Of a DNA stretch of 64,000 nt, positions 8,470-16,665 are shown piece after piece. The position numbers were made by a program, and so were the translations under genes. Origin of the DNA: JAJEFO01 sp965208685. Its GTDB lineage: Bacteria; Pseudomonadota; Alphaproteobacteria; Rhodobacterales; Rhodobacteraceae. Position 1 is the stretch's first letter. Each line of letters opens with the position of its first letter. Below the pieces are notes generated by a model. The model made no database searches and had not been told where the DNA came from. It saw nothing but the letters and a program-made list of their open reading frames with translations. The stretch spans positions 558,001 through 622,000 of the forward strand of contig CBDBPL010000007.1 in the NCBI GenBank assembly GCA_965208685.1, written 5' to 3'.

Positions 8470-9215
8470 GTGACGCAGTGCAGGGGGGGGTATGCAGTGC
8501 GCCGACTCGATGCGCGTGCCGGGGCGGCAGAAGGCATGGGTGCGTCGGGATCCCGACGACCTGAATCTGATCGATAAGGACGTGTCCGAACACGGCCGTG
8601 CCGAGGCGACGCTGGTCGTGACGGCCGGGACCTTGATGCAAGGGATTGCCGAACTTGGCAGGCCGGTTGCCAAGGAAGGCACGGCGGTGATTGGTCCCGG
8701 TCCAATCGGGTTTCTGGCAGTGGCGAAGTCGCTTGGTGCCAGCCGGGCGGTCCCCTTCGGCACGCACGGAGATCGCAACAGGATCGGACCGGAACTGCTT
8801 CGCACGTTCTCGTACACGTCCGGTCCGAGGACGCGTTTGCCCGCGTGAAAGATCTGACCGGCAGCGAGAGTGCGGACTGTGATTTGGACTGCGCTGGCAT
8901 CGAGGCGACGAGCAACCAGGCCGTGCACATGATCAACCGGGGCGGAAAGGTCTGTCTCGTGGTCTTTCCGGGGAAGCCCGGCGAACTTGACGTAGGCAAT
9001 CTCGCCGTCAACAACATCTACCTGTAAGGGACCAGGACCAAGGGCAGGCCGTCTGCCGATCGGGCGATTGCGTTCATCACCGACAGGCGCTTTGACGCGG
9101 CGAAGGTTCACGCGCGCACCTCCCGATGCGGGACTTGCCGAACGCTTTGCGCAGTGCGCACAAGAGGATCGACGACGCGATCAAGGTGACTGTGTCGATG
9201 CGCAACAGCAAATCC
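8470..9215 (+). pseudogene. decayed zinc-type (MDR) alcohol/polyol dehydrogenase
   Basis: Three frames carry consecutive pieces of a medium-chain dehydrogenase. 8492-8846 has TAVIGPGPIGFLAVAKSLGA, the GXGXXG nucleotide fold. A second frame, 8845-9027, has DCDLDCAGIEATSNQAVHMI and RGGKVCLVVFPG. A third, from about 9100, gives LPNALRSAHKRIDDAIKVTV, the usual end helix. A TAA at 9025 and at least two shifts interrupt it, and most of the catalytic zinc domain is missing. It is not functional. Its position before an intact aldolase on the same strand suggests it was once part of a sugar-acid operon. Confidence 0.7.
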
Positions 9216-9247
9216 GGCTTGGCTGCCGCAGAATGGAAAGAAGGAAC

Positions 9248-10177
9248 ATGTCAAAGGCAAAACGAGGGATCTATGCAGCCGCCGTTTCACCGTTTCGGGA
9301 GGACGGGACGCTCCATACCCAAAAACTTGTCGCCTATTGCGAGCACCTGATTGAGGCGGGAGGATGCGATGGCGTCGCACCGACCGGAACGACGGGCGAA
9401 GGCAATTCGATTTCCCATCGCGAACGGATGGCGCTTCCCGGCGCGTTCGCAGAGGCCGGGTTCGACCCGAGCCGCGTGATCTTCGGAACCGGATCCTGCG
9501 CGACGCACGATGCTGTCGATCTGACGTCGGCGGCGATTTCCGCCGGGTTCGTGAATGTGCTTGCCTTGCCGCCGTTCTACTACAAGGAACCCAGCGACGA
9601 GGGACTCTACGCCTATTTCTCGCAGCTAGTTGAGAAGGTCGGCGATGATCGGCTGCGAGTCTATCTCTACCACTTTCCGCAGATGTCAATGACGCCGATT
9701 CCGGTCGATGTCGTCGTTCGGCTGAAGCAGGCCTTTGGACCGGTGATTGCGGGCCTCAAGGACTCCAGCGGTGACCTGTCACAGTCGCTCGCCTTCGCTG
9801 AAGCTACCGGCGGAGCGGATGCGGATTTTGACGTCTATCCGTCGAGCGAAGCGTTCCTGTTCGATGGTCTGGCTGGCGGCTGCGCCGGCATCATCTCTGG
9901 ATCCACCAACGCGTTCGGAGCCTACGCGCGCGACGCGATGGCTGCTGCCGATGGCCCTGACAGCGATGCTTTCGCGTTGGTGAAAGCAGCCCGTGCGGTG
10001 GCATCGAGGTATCCGCTCATGGCGGCCATGAAACAGATGGAAGCCTGGCGCAGCGGTGACGACAGCTGGAAACGCTTGGCACCGCCCCTGGTGCCGCTGA
10101 ATGCCGGGCAATTGACCAATCTCAAGGCGGATGTCGAGGGTCTGAGAGCCTCGGCACGGGCAAGCCAGGAACAGTGA
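9248..10177 (+). CDS. dihydrodipicolinate synthase/N-acetylneuraminate lyase-family aldolase
   Basis: 309 residues of the DapA superfamily TIM barrel. GTTGE is at 47-51, the catalytic tyrosine region RVYLYHFP at 137-144 (Y141) and the Schiff-base lysine in GLKDSSGD (K171). A GAAGGA ribosome site precedes the ATG at 9248. True DapA is usually encoded with biosynthetic genes; this one follows a dehydrogenase pseudogene and lacks obvious DapA-only features, so a catabolic aldolase or dehydratase (for example keto-deoxy sugar acid or pyruvate-dependent) is more likely. The substrate is not determinable here. Confidence 0.8.
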   Translation: MSKAKRGIYAAAVSPFREDGTLHTQKLVAYCEHLIEAGGCDGVAPTGTTGEGNSISHRERMALPGAFAEAGFDPSRVIFGTGSCATHDAVDLTSAAISAGFVNVLALPPFYYKEPSDEGLYAYFSQLVEKVGDDRLRVYLYHFPQMSMTPIPVDVVVRLKQAFGPVIAGLKDSSGDLSQSLAFAEATGGADADFDVYPSSEAFLFDGLAGGCAGIISGSTNAFGAYARDAMAAADGPDSDAFALVKAARAVASRYPLMAAMKQMEAWRSGDDSWKRLAPPLVPLNAGQLTNLKADVEGLRASARASQEQ

Positions 10178-10711
10178 GGGGCGGAGCGCAAGCAGGGCGG
10201 GCCGAGCGCCGAGATCGTGCACGGCATTTGCAGCCACGCGCCGGTGACCGTCGACACCGAGGCGCTCCCCGTGTTCCATCTCGCCCGGCGGTCGTTCGAG
10301 TGCGTCCACGGGATCCTCGACGATGTCGCGACTTGGAAGGAGGACAGGAATTGGGTTCGCAATGGTTGCCGCCCGAGAGTCCTCCATTGCCTCCGCAGGC
10401 CGGCGAAAGGCTTCGTTCACTGACGCGGCAAGCCGGTCACGCCGATGGTCGGAGAGCTGAATTTGGAACCCGCGCCCCGTGCCCTACTGGCCTTGACTCA
10501 GCCGGAACACGCAGCCACGCAAGCGGTGCGCCGCATGGCCCGCAAGAGTTGCAGTGGATCGGGACGACGCAACCCGCACGACGACGCCTGGGCGCCGCCC
10601 GGCATGTCCGCAATCACGTGCAAGGCGGGAAAATCGGGACCGGGCCGGAAGAGTCCCACTGAAACGCTTGCATCGGAGCAGGGTTCCCCAGACGGCCACC
10701 AAGGAACCTCG
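10178..10711. other. gene-free stretch of about 530 bp
   Basis: Overlapping frames on both strands show no recognisable domain and no good ribosome site. It lies between the ends of two convergent genes (the aldolase and the DUF849 enzyme) and looks like decayed sequence. Confidence 0.4.
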
Positions 10712-11545
10712 TCAATGCCCGAGACGAGTGGATTCGCCGTGCGCGCTGCCGACGAACGCAGTTTCGTCAAGCACGGCTCGGATCTCTGCAACACGAGCGG
10801 CATTGTCACGCGCCAAGGATCCGTCTGCATTCCAAAGTGAGTTCTCGAACCCGACTCGCACCTTGCCACCCAGGGCTGCCGCATGCGCCAGGCAGGCCGT
10901 TTCAGCCGAGCCGAAGGCGCAAACCATCCAGTCAAATGTCAGATCTGCCTTTCGCGCGCCGAGCGGTGCCAGAAATGCCTCAAGATCGCGTGGGCGCGGC
11001 AGCACTGATCCCCCGTACGAGCCGAGAACGAATTGCAACTGGTGATGCGTCCCCGGAACCGTCTCTTGGTCGATGCATTCCAGCAGCCAGCGCAACTCCT
11101 CCGCCGTGTACACGATGTGTTGCACGTCGACCCCGTCGTCATGCGCCCAGGCGTAAAACGCCCGCGCGTTGTCCGCTTCGGTACTGGCGCAGAGCATCTC
11201 GCGAAGGGCGACGGATACCGAGGGTGGCCGCAATTCGCGGATCATCGCTCGTTGGGCGTCGGGACCGTAGCAGTCGGCCGCCTCGCTCGTGACTTGCAGG
11301 AACAGGCCTGGCGCCGCGTGTTGGAGGGCAGCGATTGCCTCTCGGTACAGCCCCGTGTCGAGACTGTGCTTGCCGTCCGTGTCGCGCACATGCAAGTGCA
11401 AGCCGTCCGCGCCGGCCCTTTGGCAAGCCACGGCCGTCTCAACTGTTTCATCCAGCGTGATCGGCAACGCCTTATGGTCTGCCTTGCCCCGCCGCGCGCC
11501 GTTCGGCGCGACCATCAGAAGGGGCAAGGGGCGTGACGGTGTCAT
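10712..11545 (-). CDS. BKACE (DUF849) beta-keto acid cleavage enzyme
   Basis: 277 residues of the 3-keto-5-aminohexanoate cleavage (Kce/BKACE) family. These zinc TIM-barrel enzymes split a beta-keto acid with acetyl-CoA. The zinc ligands are seen in GLHLHVRD (H50, H52); VAPNGARRGKADH near the N terminus and the GFENSLWNADG strand near the end are family features. It starts at the ATG at 11545, which overlaps the stop of a short upstream fragment by 4 bp. Family members serve lysine, carnitine or other catabolism; the substrate is unknown here. Confidence 0.8.
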   Translation of the reverse strand: MTPSRPLPLLMVAPNGARRGKADHKALPITLDETVETAVACQRAGADGLHLHVRDTDGKHSLDTGLYREAIAALQHAAPGLFLQVTSEAADCYGPDAQRAMIRELRPPSVSVALREMLCASTEADNARAFYAWAHDDGVDVQHIVYTAEELRWLLECIDQETVPGTHHQLQFVLGSYGGSVLPRPRDLEAFLAPLGARKADLTFDWMVCAFGSAETACLAHAAALGGKVRVGFENSLWNADGSLARDNAARVAEIRAVLDETAFVGSAHGESTRLGH

Positions 11546-11727
11546 GCGATTTTGGTGATCTCTACGGAGCACCGATCCTCGGCCGAGCGGGCGATGGATT
11601 CAAGCAATTCGACATTGTGGGCCATCCGCTCTGACGTGAACGGCCATTCAGCGGTGCCTGCGATCGCGATTGCAAGAGCGCAGAGATCGTTGAACATCAC
11701 GTTCTCCCACGTCAGTTCCTCGCACAA
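11542..11727 (-). pseudogene. probable tail of a Gfo/Idh/MocA-type oxidoreductase
   Basis: 61 codons opening with TTG: the sequence NVMFNDLCALAIAIAGTAEW followed by PFTSERMAHNVELLESIARS resembles the last two helices of Gfo/Idh/MocA dehydrogenases, where a conserved (A/G)-x-x-x-N-x-x-L-x-E-A-x-x-x-S pattern closes the protein. The nucleotide-binding domain is absent upstream. It overlaps the DUF849 gene by 4 bp, as genes of one operon do, so this looks like a truncated operon partner. It could instead be a small real gene. Confidence 0.4.
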
Positions 11728-12196
11728 CCTATCCTGACTCGACCCCGATGTCAGACGGTGCGCCCTCCTGCCAAGCGCGTCGGAGTGGCATTCGTTCAGC
11801 GTCTCGATCCACTGCCTGGTCCCGAGTGCGTCAAGTGCCTCGGTTCAACAGGGCGGTTCGGGTACCCGCGTGTTCTGGAATCCACATCGATTCCGACGTT
11901 TCGCCTGCCGGCGGGCAGGCGACCTTCCCCTACGGGTTCAGCGCTCCGTGCCACGTCTGGCACGGACTTGAACAGTGTCTTGAAGCTGTCACTTATGGTC
12001 TTGACGGAATCAACATCTTGTGACACTGTAGTGCCTCAGTACCAGTTCTTGCGGGTGAGCTGGTGTGTTTTGAGCATCCGCAGAGTGACAGAGGAAGACG
12101 CAGGAGGCGTTAAGCGTTAGATTCAATGCAGGTTCGTTCTGTCGAGTGTTGCCAGTTCGCCGACTGGGTCAATCTTGAATCGGAAAGGACAATGCC
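11728..12196. other. intergenic region with a cluster of perfect hairpins
   Basis: No gene is supported. Two perfect 8-bp stems with 4-base loops lie close together: 11902-11921 (CGCCTGCC, loop GGCG) and 11946-11965 (CCGTGCCA, loop CGTC). A longer inverted pair, ACAGTGTC at 11972-11979 and GACACTGT at 12022-12029, follows. They could be terminators or a small structured RNA; a T-run after the stems is lacking. Confidence 0.45.
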
Positions 12197-12382
12197 ATGA
12201 TCGTTACTCCAATCGCCGACATGCTCAAGTCGAAGAAAGGCGTCGCCGCAATCATCGCCCTGATCATTGCGCTCATTGGCCACTTCACAAACGTGTCGGG
12301 CAGTTCCGTGCAGATGATCGTGCTGCCGATCCTGGTCTACATCGTGGCGCAAGGCGTCTCGGAAATCGGCGGTCGTTCATAG
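12197..12382 (+). CDS. small membrane protein of unknown function
   Basis: 61 residues with two predicted membrane helices: GVAAIIALIIALIGHF (about 15-30) and MIVLPILVYIVAQGVSEIGG (about 40-59), joined by a short polar loop, with a charged KSKK before the first. GGAAAGGAC about seven bases ahead of the ATG is a fair ribosome site. Size and layout resemble short phage holin-like or type I toxin peptides, but no family is recognised. It stands alone between an orphan hairpin cluster and the fab genes. That it is expressed is inference from the ribosome site and helix pattern. Confidence 0.6.
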   Translation: MIVTPIADMLKSKKGVAAIIALIIALIGHFTNVSGSSVQMIVLPILVYIVAQGVSEIGGRS

Positions 12383-12618
12383 GTCGAGGGCCAGGCTGAG
12401 GATCCCGGCAGGCAGTCCTGTCGCCACGGTCGCAAGTCGTCCAGCGGAAACGTTCGCTGGGCGGCCTGTCTCTCTCCCATGGTTGCCGTCGCTTGTCGTG
12501 ATCAGGATGCAGGCTGACCATTTGCCGAGGTGCGGATTCTCGATCGGCTCGGGGCTTCGATTGTCAGGCCTCGCAACCGAGGTCATCTAGGGTCACCGAC
12601 GCCGATGCCGGCGCATTG

Positions 12619-12643
12619 AAGGCCCGGTCCGGCTAAGGGCCTT
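12619..12643 (-). terminator. hairpin after fabI, possible terminator
   Basis: AAGGCCC at 12619-12625 pairs perfectly with GGGCCTT at 12637-12643, six bases beyond the fabI stop codon. There is no T-run, so factor-independent termination is uncertain. Confidence 0.4.
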
Positions 12644-12648
12644 CCGCG

Positions 12649-13455
12649 CTACATGGCCTGTGCACTGTCGGCCTGGAACATTCCAAGCACATGATAGCCG
12701 CCGTCGACGCGGATGATCTCGCCGGTCGTGGACGCGCCGTGGTCGGAGCACAGGTAGACCGCCGTCCCGCCAACCGCTTCAAGCGTTGCGTTCGCGCGCA
12801 GGGGCGCATTGGCCTCTATCGTCTTGAAGGTCTTTCGCGCCCCCCCGATCGCTGCGCCGGCCAGCGTCTTCATCGGACCCGGACTGATCGCGTTGACCCT
12901 TATGCCCTTGGGTCCGAGATCGTTCGCGAGGTAGCGAACGGCGGATTCAAGGGCCGCTTTGGCGACTCCCATCACGTTGTAGTTCGGCTGGACACGGTTC
13001 GAGCCCATGTACGTCAGCGTGACAAGCGTGCCTCCGCCGGTCATCAGGACTTCGGCCTCGCGGGCGACCTCGATGAAGGAGTAGCAGGAAATGTTCAGCG
13101 AATTCAGGAAGTTCTCCCTGCTCGTGTCGACGAATCGCCCGGACAGCTCGGCCTTGTCGGAATAGGCAATGGCATGGATCAGGAAGTCCAGGCGCCCCCA
13201 GCGTTCCCGCAGCGTCCGAAAGCACGCCTCGACCGAGGCCACGTCCGTGACCTCGACATCGATCAGGACGTCCGATCCGACGCTTTCTGCGAGGGGCTCG
13301 ACCCGCTTGCCGAAGGCCTCTCCCTGGTAGGAGAACGCAAGTTCCGCGCCCTCGTTCGCCAGCGCCCGTGCGATGCCCCAGGCGATCGACCGGTCGTTTG
13401 CAACGCCCATGACCAGGCCACGCTTTCCCTGCATCAGTCCGGGCACGGCACTCAC
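12649..13455 (-). CDS. fabI: enoyl-[acyl-carrier-protein] reductase (NADH)
   Basis: 268 residues. Reduces trans-2-enoyl-ACP in the last step of each fatty-acid elongation cycle. The divergent short-chain-dehydrogenase fold is clear: GLVMGVANDRSIAWGIA for NAD(H) near the N terminus and the FabI-type active site Y149...Y159-X6-K166 (TYMGSNRVQPNYNVMGVAKA). The start is a GTG that overlaps the fabB stop as GTGA. It ends the fabA-fabB-fabI operon. Triclosan-type inhibitors target this family. Confidence 0.95.
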   Translation of the reverse strand: MSAVPGLMQGKRGLVMGVANDRSIAWGIARALANEGAELAFSYQGEAFGKRVEPLAESVGSDVLIDVEVTDVASVEACFRTLRERWGRLDFLIHAIAYSDKAELSGRFVDTSRENFLNSLNISCYSFIEVAREAEVLMTGGGTLVTLTYMGSNRVQPNYNVMGVAKAALESAVRYLANDLGPKGIRVNAISPGPMKTLAGAAIGGARKTFKTIEANAPLRANATLEAVGGTAVYLCSDHGASTTGEIIRVDGGYHVLGMFQADSAQAM

Positions 13456-14672
13456 CCGTGAAACTTGCTCAGCGCCACGGAGGCGTTCGTGCCGCCGAAG
13501 CCAAAGCTGTTCGAGAGAATCGTGTCAAGCTCGGTTTCCGTCGTTTCGGTGACGATTTCTTCGGGCCGGAGCGCCGGATCAAGCGTCTTGACGTTGATTG
13601 ACGGCGCAATGAAGCCGCCTTCCATCATCAGGAGAGAATAGATGGCTTCGTGCACGCCGGCCGCGCCGAGCGAGTGGCCTGTCATCGACTTGGTCGACGA
13701 GATCGGGGCATGATCCTCTCCGAACACGCGCCTAATCGCTTCGACCTCGATCACGTCCCCGACCGGCGTCGATGTGCCGTGGGCATTGATGTAGTCCACC
13801 TTGCGATCGCCCAATGTCGAGGTCGCAATCCGCATCGACCGTTCACCGCCTTCGCCGCTCGGCGCGACCATGTCGAAGCCGTCGGACGTCGCGCCGTACC
13901 CTGTCACTTCGGCATAGATCCTGGCGCCGCGAGCCTTGGCGTGCTCCAGTTCCTCAAGCACGATCATCCCGCCACCTCCGCCAATGACGAAACCGTCCCG
14001 GGATTCGTCGAAGGCGCGAGCGGCTTCGGTTGGCACATCGTTGTACTTCGAGCTCATCGCGCCCATGGCGTCGAACAGGCACGAGAGCGTCCAGTCGACC
14101 TCCTCGCCGCCACCGGCGAAGACGATGTCCTGCTTGCCCAGCTGGATCTGCTCGGTGCCGGTGCCGATGCAATGGAGCGTGGTGGAGCATGCGGACGTGA
14201 TCGAGTAGTTCAGCCCCTTGATCTTGAACGGCGTTGCGAGACAGGCGGATACAGTGGAAGACATGCAGCGGGTCACCATGAACGGGCCCATCCGCTTTGG
14301 CGCGCCCTTTTCGACAACGGTCTGGTGCGCGACGAAGAAGTTGGATGTCGATGGTCCTCCCGAACCGGCAACTAGCCCCGTGCGCTCGTTGGAGACGTCG
14401 CCGTCTTCAAGCCCGCTGTCGGCAATTGCCTGTTCCATGGCAAGATAGGCGTAGGCGGCGGTCGGCCCCATGAATCGCAACTGGCGCTTGTCGATCACGT
14501 CCGCAAGCACGATGTCCGGTATGCCGGCAACCTGGCTCCGGAACCCATGCTCGGCATAGTCCGGCTGAAAGGCGATCCCGGACCGGCCAGCCCGCAGGCT
14601 GGTGGCAACCTCGGTGCAGTCGTTGCCAATCGGGCAGACAATGCCGAGGCCAGTAATCACGACTCGACGCAT
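13452..14672 (-). CDS. fabB: beta-ketoacyl-ACP synthase I
   Basis: 406 residues. Condenses malonyl-ACP with acyl-ACP and is required for unsaturated fatty acids together with FabA. The thiolase-fold triad is visible: nucleophile C162 in SITSACSTTLHC, and the two histidines in NAHGTSTPVGD and KSMTGHSLGAAG. I chose the ATG at 14672 because GGGAGA lies seven bases ahead; an in-frame ATG at 14687 and TTG at 14693 add only a few residues. The gene begins 18 bp after the fabA stop. The linkage to fabA marks it as FabB rather than FabF. Confidence 0.93.
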   Translation of the reverse strand: MRRVVITGLGIVCPIGNDCTEVATSLRAGRSGIAFQPDYAEHGFRSQVAGIPDIVLADVIDKRQLRFMGPTAAYAYLAMEQAIADSGLEDGDVSNERTGLVAGSGGPSTSNFFVAHQTVVEKGAPKRMGPFMVTRCMSSTVSACLATPFKIKGLNYSITSACSTTLHCIGTGTEQIQLGKQDIVFAGGGEEVDWTLSCLFDAMGAMSSKYNDVPTEAARAFDESRDGFVIGGGGGMIVLEELEHAKARGARIYAEVTGYGATSDGFDMVAPSGEGGERSMRIATSTLGDRKVDYINAHGTSTPVGDVIEVEAIRRVFGEDHAPISSTKSMTGHSLGAAGVHEAIYSLLMMEGGFIAPSINVKTLDPALRPEEIVTETTETELDTILSNSFGFGGTNASVALSKFHG

Positions 14673-14689
14673 GCGCGCTTCTCCCATGG

Positions 14690-15199
14690 TCAACTCTCGG
14701 AAAGAGCAACCTTCATGTCCTTCGTTTCATATATCGTCTCGCCGTCCGCTTCCACCCGGCCATCGGCAACTCCCATGGTCAGGCGACGCGTCTGCACGGC
14801 CCTGGTAAAGTCAACGAAGTACCTCAGCAGCTTGCGATCCGGTCGCACCATGCCGGTGAGCTTGACCGAGCCGACGCCCAGCGCATATCCACGGCCCTTC
14901 CAACCGCGCCATCCAAGGTTGAAGCCCGTCAACTGCCAGAGACCGTCGAGGCCGAGGCAGCCTGGCATGATCGGGTTGCCCGGGAAATGACAGTCGAAGA
15001 ACCAGAGTTCGGGGTCGATGTCGAACTCCGCAACGACATGGCCCATGCCGTGCGATCCGCCGTCGCCGCTGATTTCGTTGATCCGGTCCATCATGAGCAT
15101 CGGAGGCGCGGGCAACTGCGCGTTTCCGGGGCCGAAAAGCTCGCCCCGTGCGCAGGCCAAAAGGCCCTCCTTGTCGAAAGACGTCGGATACCCCGTCAC
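14690..15199 (-). CDS. fabA: 3-hydroxydecanoyl-ACP dehydratase/isomerase
   Basis: 169 residues from the GTG at 15199, close to the usual 170. Dehydrates 3-hydroxyacyl-ACP and isomerises trans-2 to cis-3-decenoyl-ACP, which commits chains to unsaturated fatty acids. The hot-dog core LFGPGNAQLPAPPMLMMDRI and the catalytic H/D pair in FDCHFPGNPIMPGCLGLDGLW are intact. The open frame extends far upstream, but family similarity begins at YPTSFDKEGLL, just after this GTG. It is divergent from irr across a 174-bp gap that must hold both promoters. Confidence 0.93.
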   Translation of the reverse strand: MTGYPTSFDKEGLLACARGELFGPGNAQLPAPPMLMMDRINEISGDGGSHGMGHVVAEFDIDPELWFFDCHFPGNPIMPGCLGLDGLWQLTGFNLGWRGWKGRGYALGVGSVKLTGMVRPDRKLLRYFVDFTRAVQTRRLTMGVADGRVEADGETIYETKDMKVALSES

Positions 15200-15373
15200 G
15201 TTGGCACTGTCCCTGACAATGATGCCGATCACTTGTTTCGCCCAATAGCAGGGGCAACGATTGTGGCGCAAGGGGGCGGCGGCAGGCAATGTTGTCACGA
15301 TGCCTGAATCCGATTGAACAGGGACGGGATCTTCCACTATGTTCAGGGGGAAGCGGGAACTGGAACGACGGGC

Positions 15374-15784
15374 ATGAGGCTCCACGAACTCAGTTCGGAA
15401 TGGCTTGGCAAGGCGGGGCTCAGACCGACGCGGCAACGGGCCGTGCTGGCCGAACTTCTTGTTGGCGACGGCCAGCATCGGCACGTCACTGCCGAAAGCC
15501 TGCATTCAGCGGCGCGGAGTGCCGGAGAGGCAGTGTCTCTAGCCACGGTCTACAACACGCTTCGGGCGTTCTGTGATGCCGGGCTGCTTCAGGAAATCAC
15601 GGTCGACGGCACAAAGTGCTACTTTGACACGCGCACCGACGACCACCCGCATTTCTACTGGGAAGACGAAGGACGCCTATCGGACGCGCCGGCGGATGAA
15701 CTGGAAATCCGCCGTCTGCCCGGAGCGCCGCATGGCGCCGAAATATCAAAGGTGGATGTCGTCATCCGGCTTCGGAAGACCTGA
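15374..15784 (+). CDS. irr: Irr, heme-responsive Fur-family regulator
   Basis: 136 residues from the ATG at 15374 (an in-frame TTG at 15314 would add 20). Fur-type winged helix: GLRPTRQRAVLAELLVGDGQ, then VSLATVYNTLRAFCDAGLLQ. It has the HRHVTAE segment, the heme/iron-sensing HXH of Irr, and lacks the cysteine pairs of Fur and Zur. Irr represses iron-using genes and activates uptake when iron is low; heme triggers its loss. Its place opposite fabA-fabB-fabI is common in Rhodobacterales. Confidence 0.88.
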   Translation: MRLHELSSEWLGKAGLRPTRQRAVLAELLVGDGQHRHVTAESLHSAARSAGEAVSLATVYNTLRAFCDAGLLQEITVDGTKCYFDTRTDDHPHFYWEDEGRLSDAPADELEIRRLPGAPHGAEISKVDVVIRLRKT

Positions 15785-15855
15785 ACGCACCGGGTTCCGG
15801 CACCGGATCGCGAACGGGTTGGCAAGTCCACCAGTCCGCCCGGCAGGATATCCCT

Positions 15856-16530
15856 TCAGGGAGGCATCGCCCGCGCAGGTAGGACGAGTTCAGCGCCACT
15901 GGCGCGGTTGGAGTTCACCTTGGTGTCCACCCTGTGGAACTGGAGGGCGTCATCTGGCGCGGGCTTCATCGCTGCAGCGGCGCCCTTTCCGGCCTCCCCA
16001 AGCCAGAGCGGCCAGTCCTGCGCATCCAGAATGACCGGCATGCGATGATGGATCCCGGACAGTGTCCTGTTGGCGGACGTCGTGACGATCGCACAAGAGG
16101 CGATCGGCGATTCGCCTCGCTCCCAAACCTGCCAGACACCGGCGAATGCCATCGCGCCATTTGATTTTGGGCGGATGTACCATGGCAGGCGGTTGTTGTC
16201 CGAATCACGTGTCCATTCAAAGAATCCGGTTGCCGGCACGAGGCATCGACGACTGCGGCACGCTTCCCTGAAGGCGGGCTTTTGCGCAATGGATTCCGCG
16301 CGGGCGTTGATGAGCAGCGGTCCGTTGGTTGGCGTCTTGTACCAACGAGGAAGGAAGCCCCATCGCAGTGACCTGAGACGCCTGATTCCGTCCTCGAACG
16401 TGACTGCATGTATGCTGTCGGACGGGCAGACGTTGTAGTTCGGGGTTTCCGGAAGATCATTCGCCGGAACAGCGCGGAACAGGTCGGCCATGGCCTCATG
16501 GGGCAGGGTCAGGGCGAACCGTCCACACAT
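15856..16530 (-). CDS. yedK: SOS-response-associated peptidase-fold protein (YedK/HMCES)
   Basis: 224 residues beginning MCGRF. The family uses Cys2, after removal of Met1, to form a stable thiazolidine crosslink with abasic sites in single-stranded DNA. The other conserved parts are present: INARAESIAQKPAF with the catalytic asparagine, CLVPATGFFEW with the glutamate, and the late HHRMPVIL with the histidine. No LexA box of the GTTC-N7-GTTC form was seen upstream of the start. It converges on irr, 72 bp away. Confidence 0.9.
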   Translation of the reverse strand: MCGRFALTLPHEAMADLFRAVPANDLPETPNYNVCPSDSIHAVTFEDGIRRLRSLRWGFLPRWYKTPTNGPLLINARAESIAQKPAFREACRSRRCLVPATGFFEWTRDSDNNRLPWYIRPKSNGAMAFAGVWQVWERGESPIASCAIVTTSANRTLSGIHHRMPVILDAQDWPLWLGEAGKGAAAAMKPAPDDALQFHRVDTKVNSNRASGAELVLPARAMPP

Positions 16531-16665
16531 GGCGGAAGGCTATGCTGAAGCCTCGCGCCATGCAATCGGCCCTCGCGGACTGCGAATCCAGGAGACCGGC
16601 ACCAGAAAGGCGGAATCTGGCCTGTCGGATCAGTCGCCAGTCCCCGAGCGTCCTTGCACGGGTCC

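Noticed and set aside
8332..9111. 259-codon open frame on the minus strand
   Set aside because: Opposite to the dehydrogenase pseudogene whose plus-strand blocks are recognisable; the minus frame has no protein-like features.
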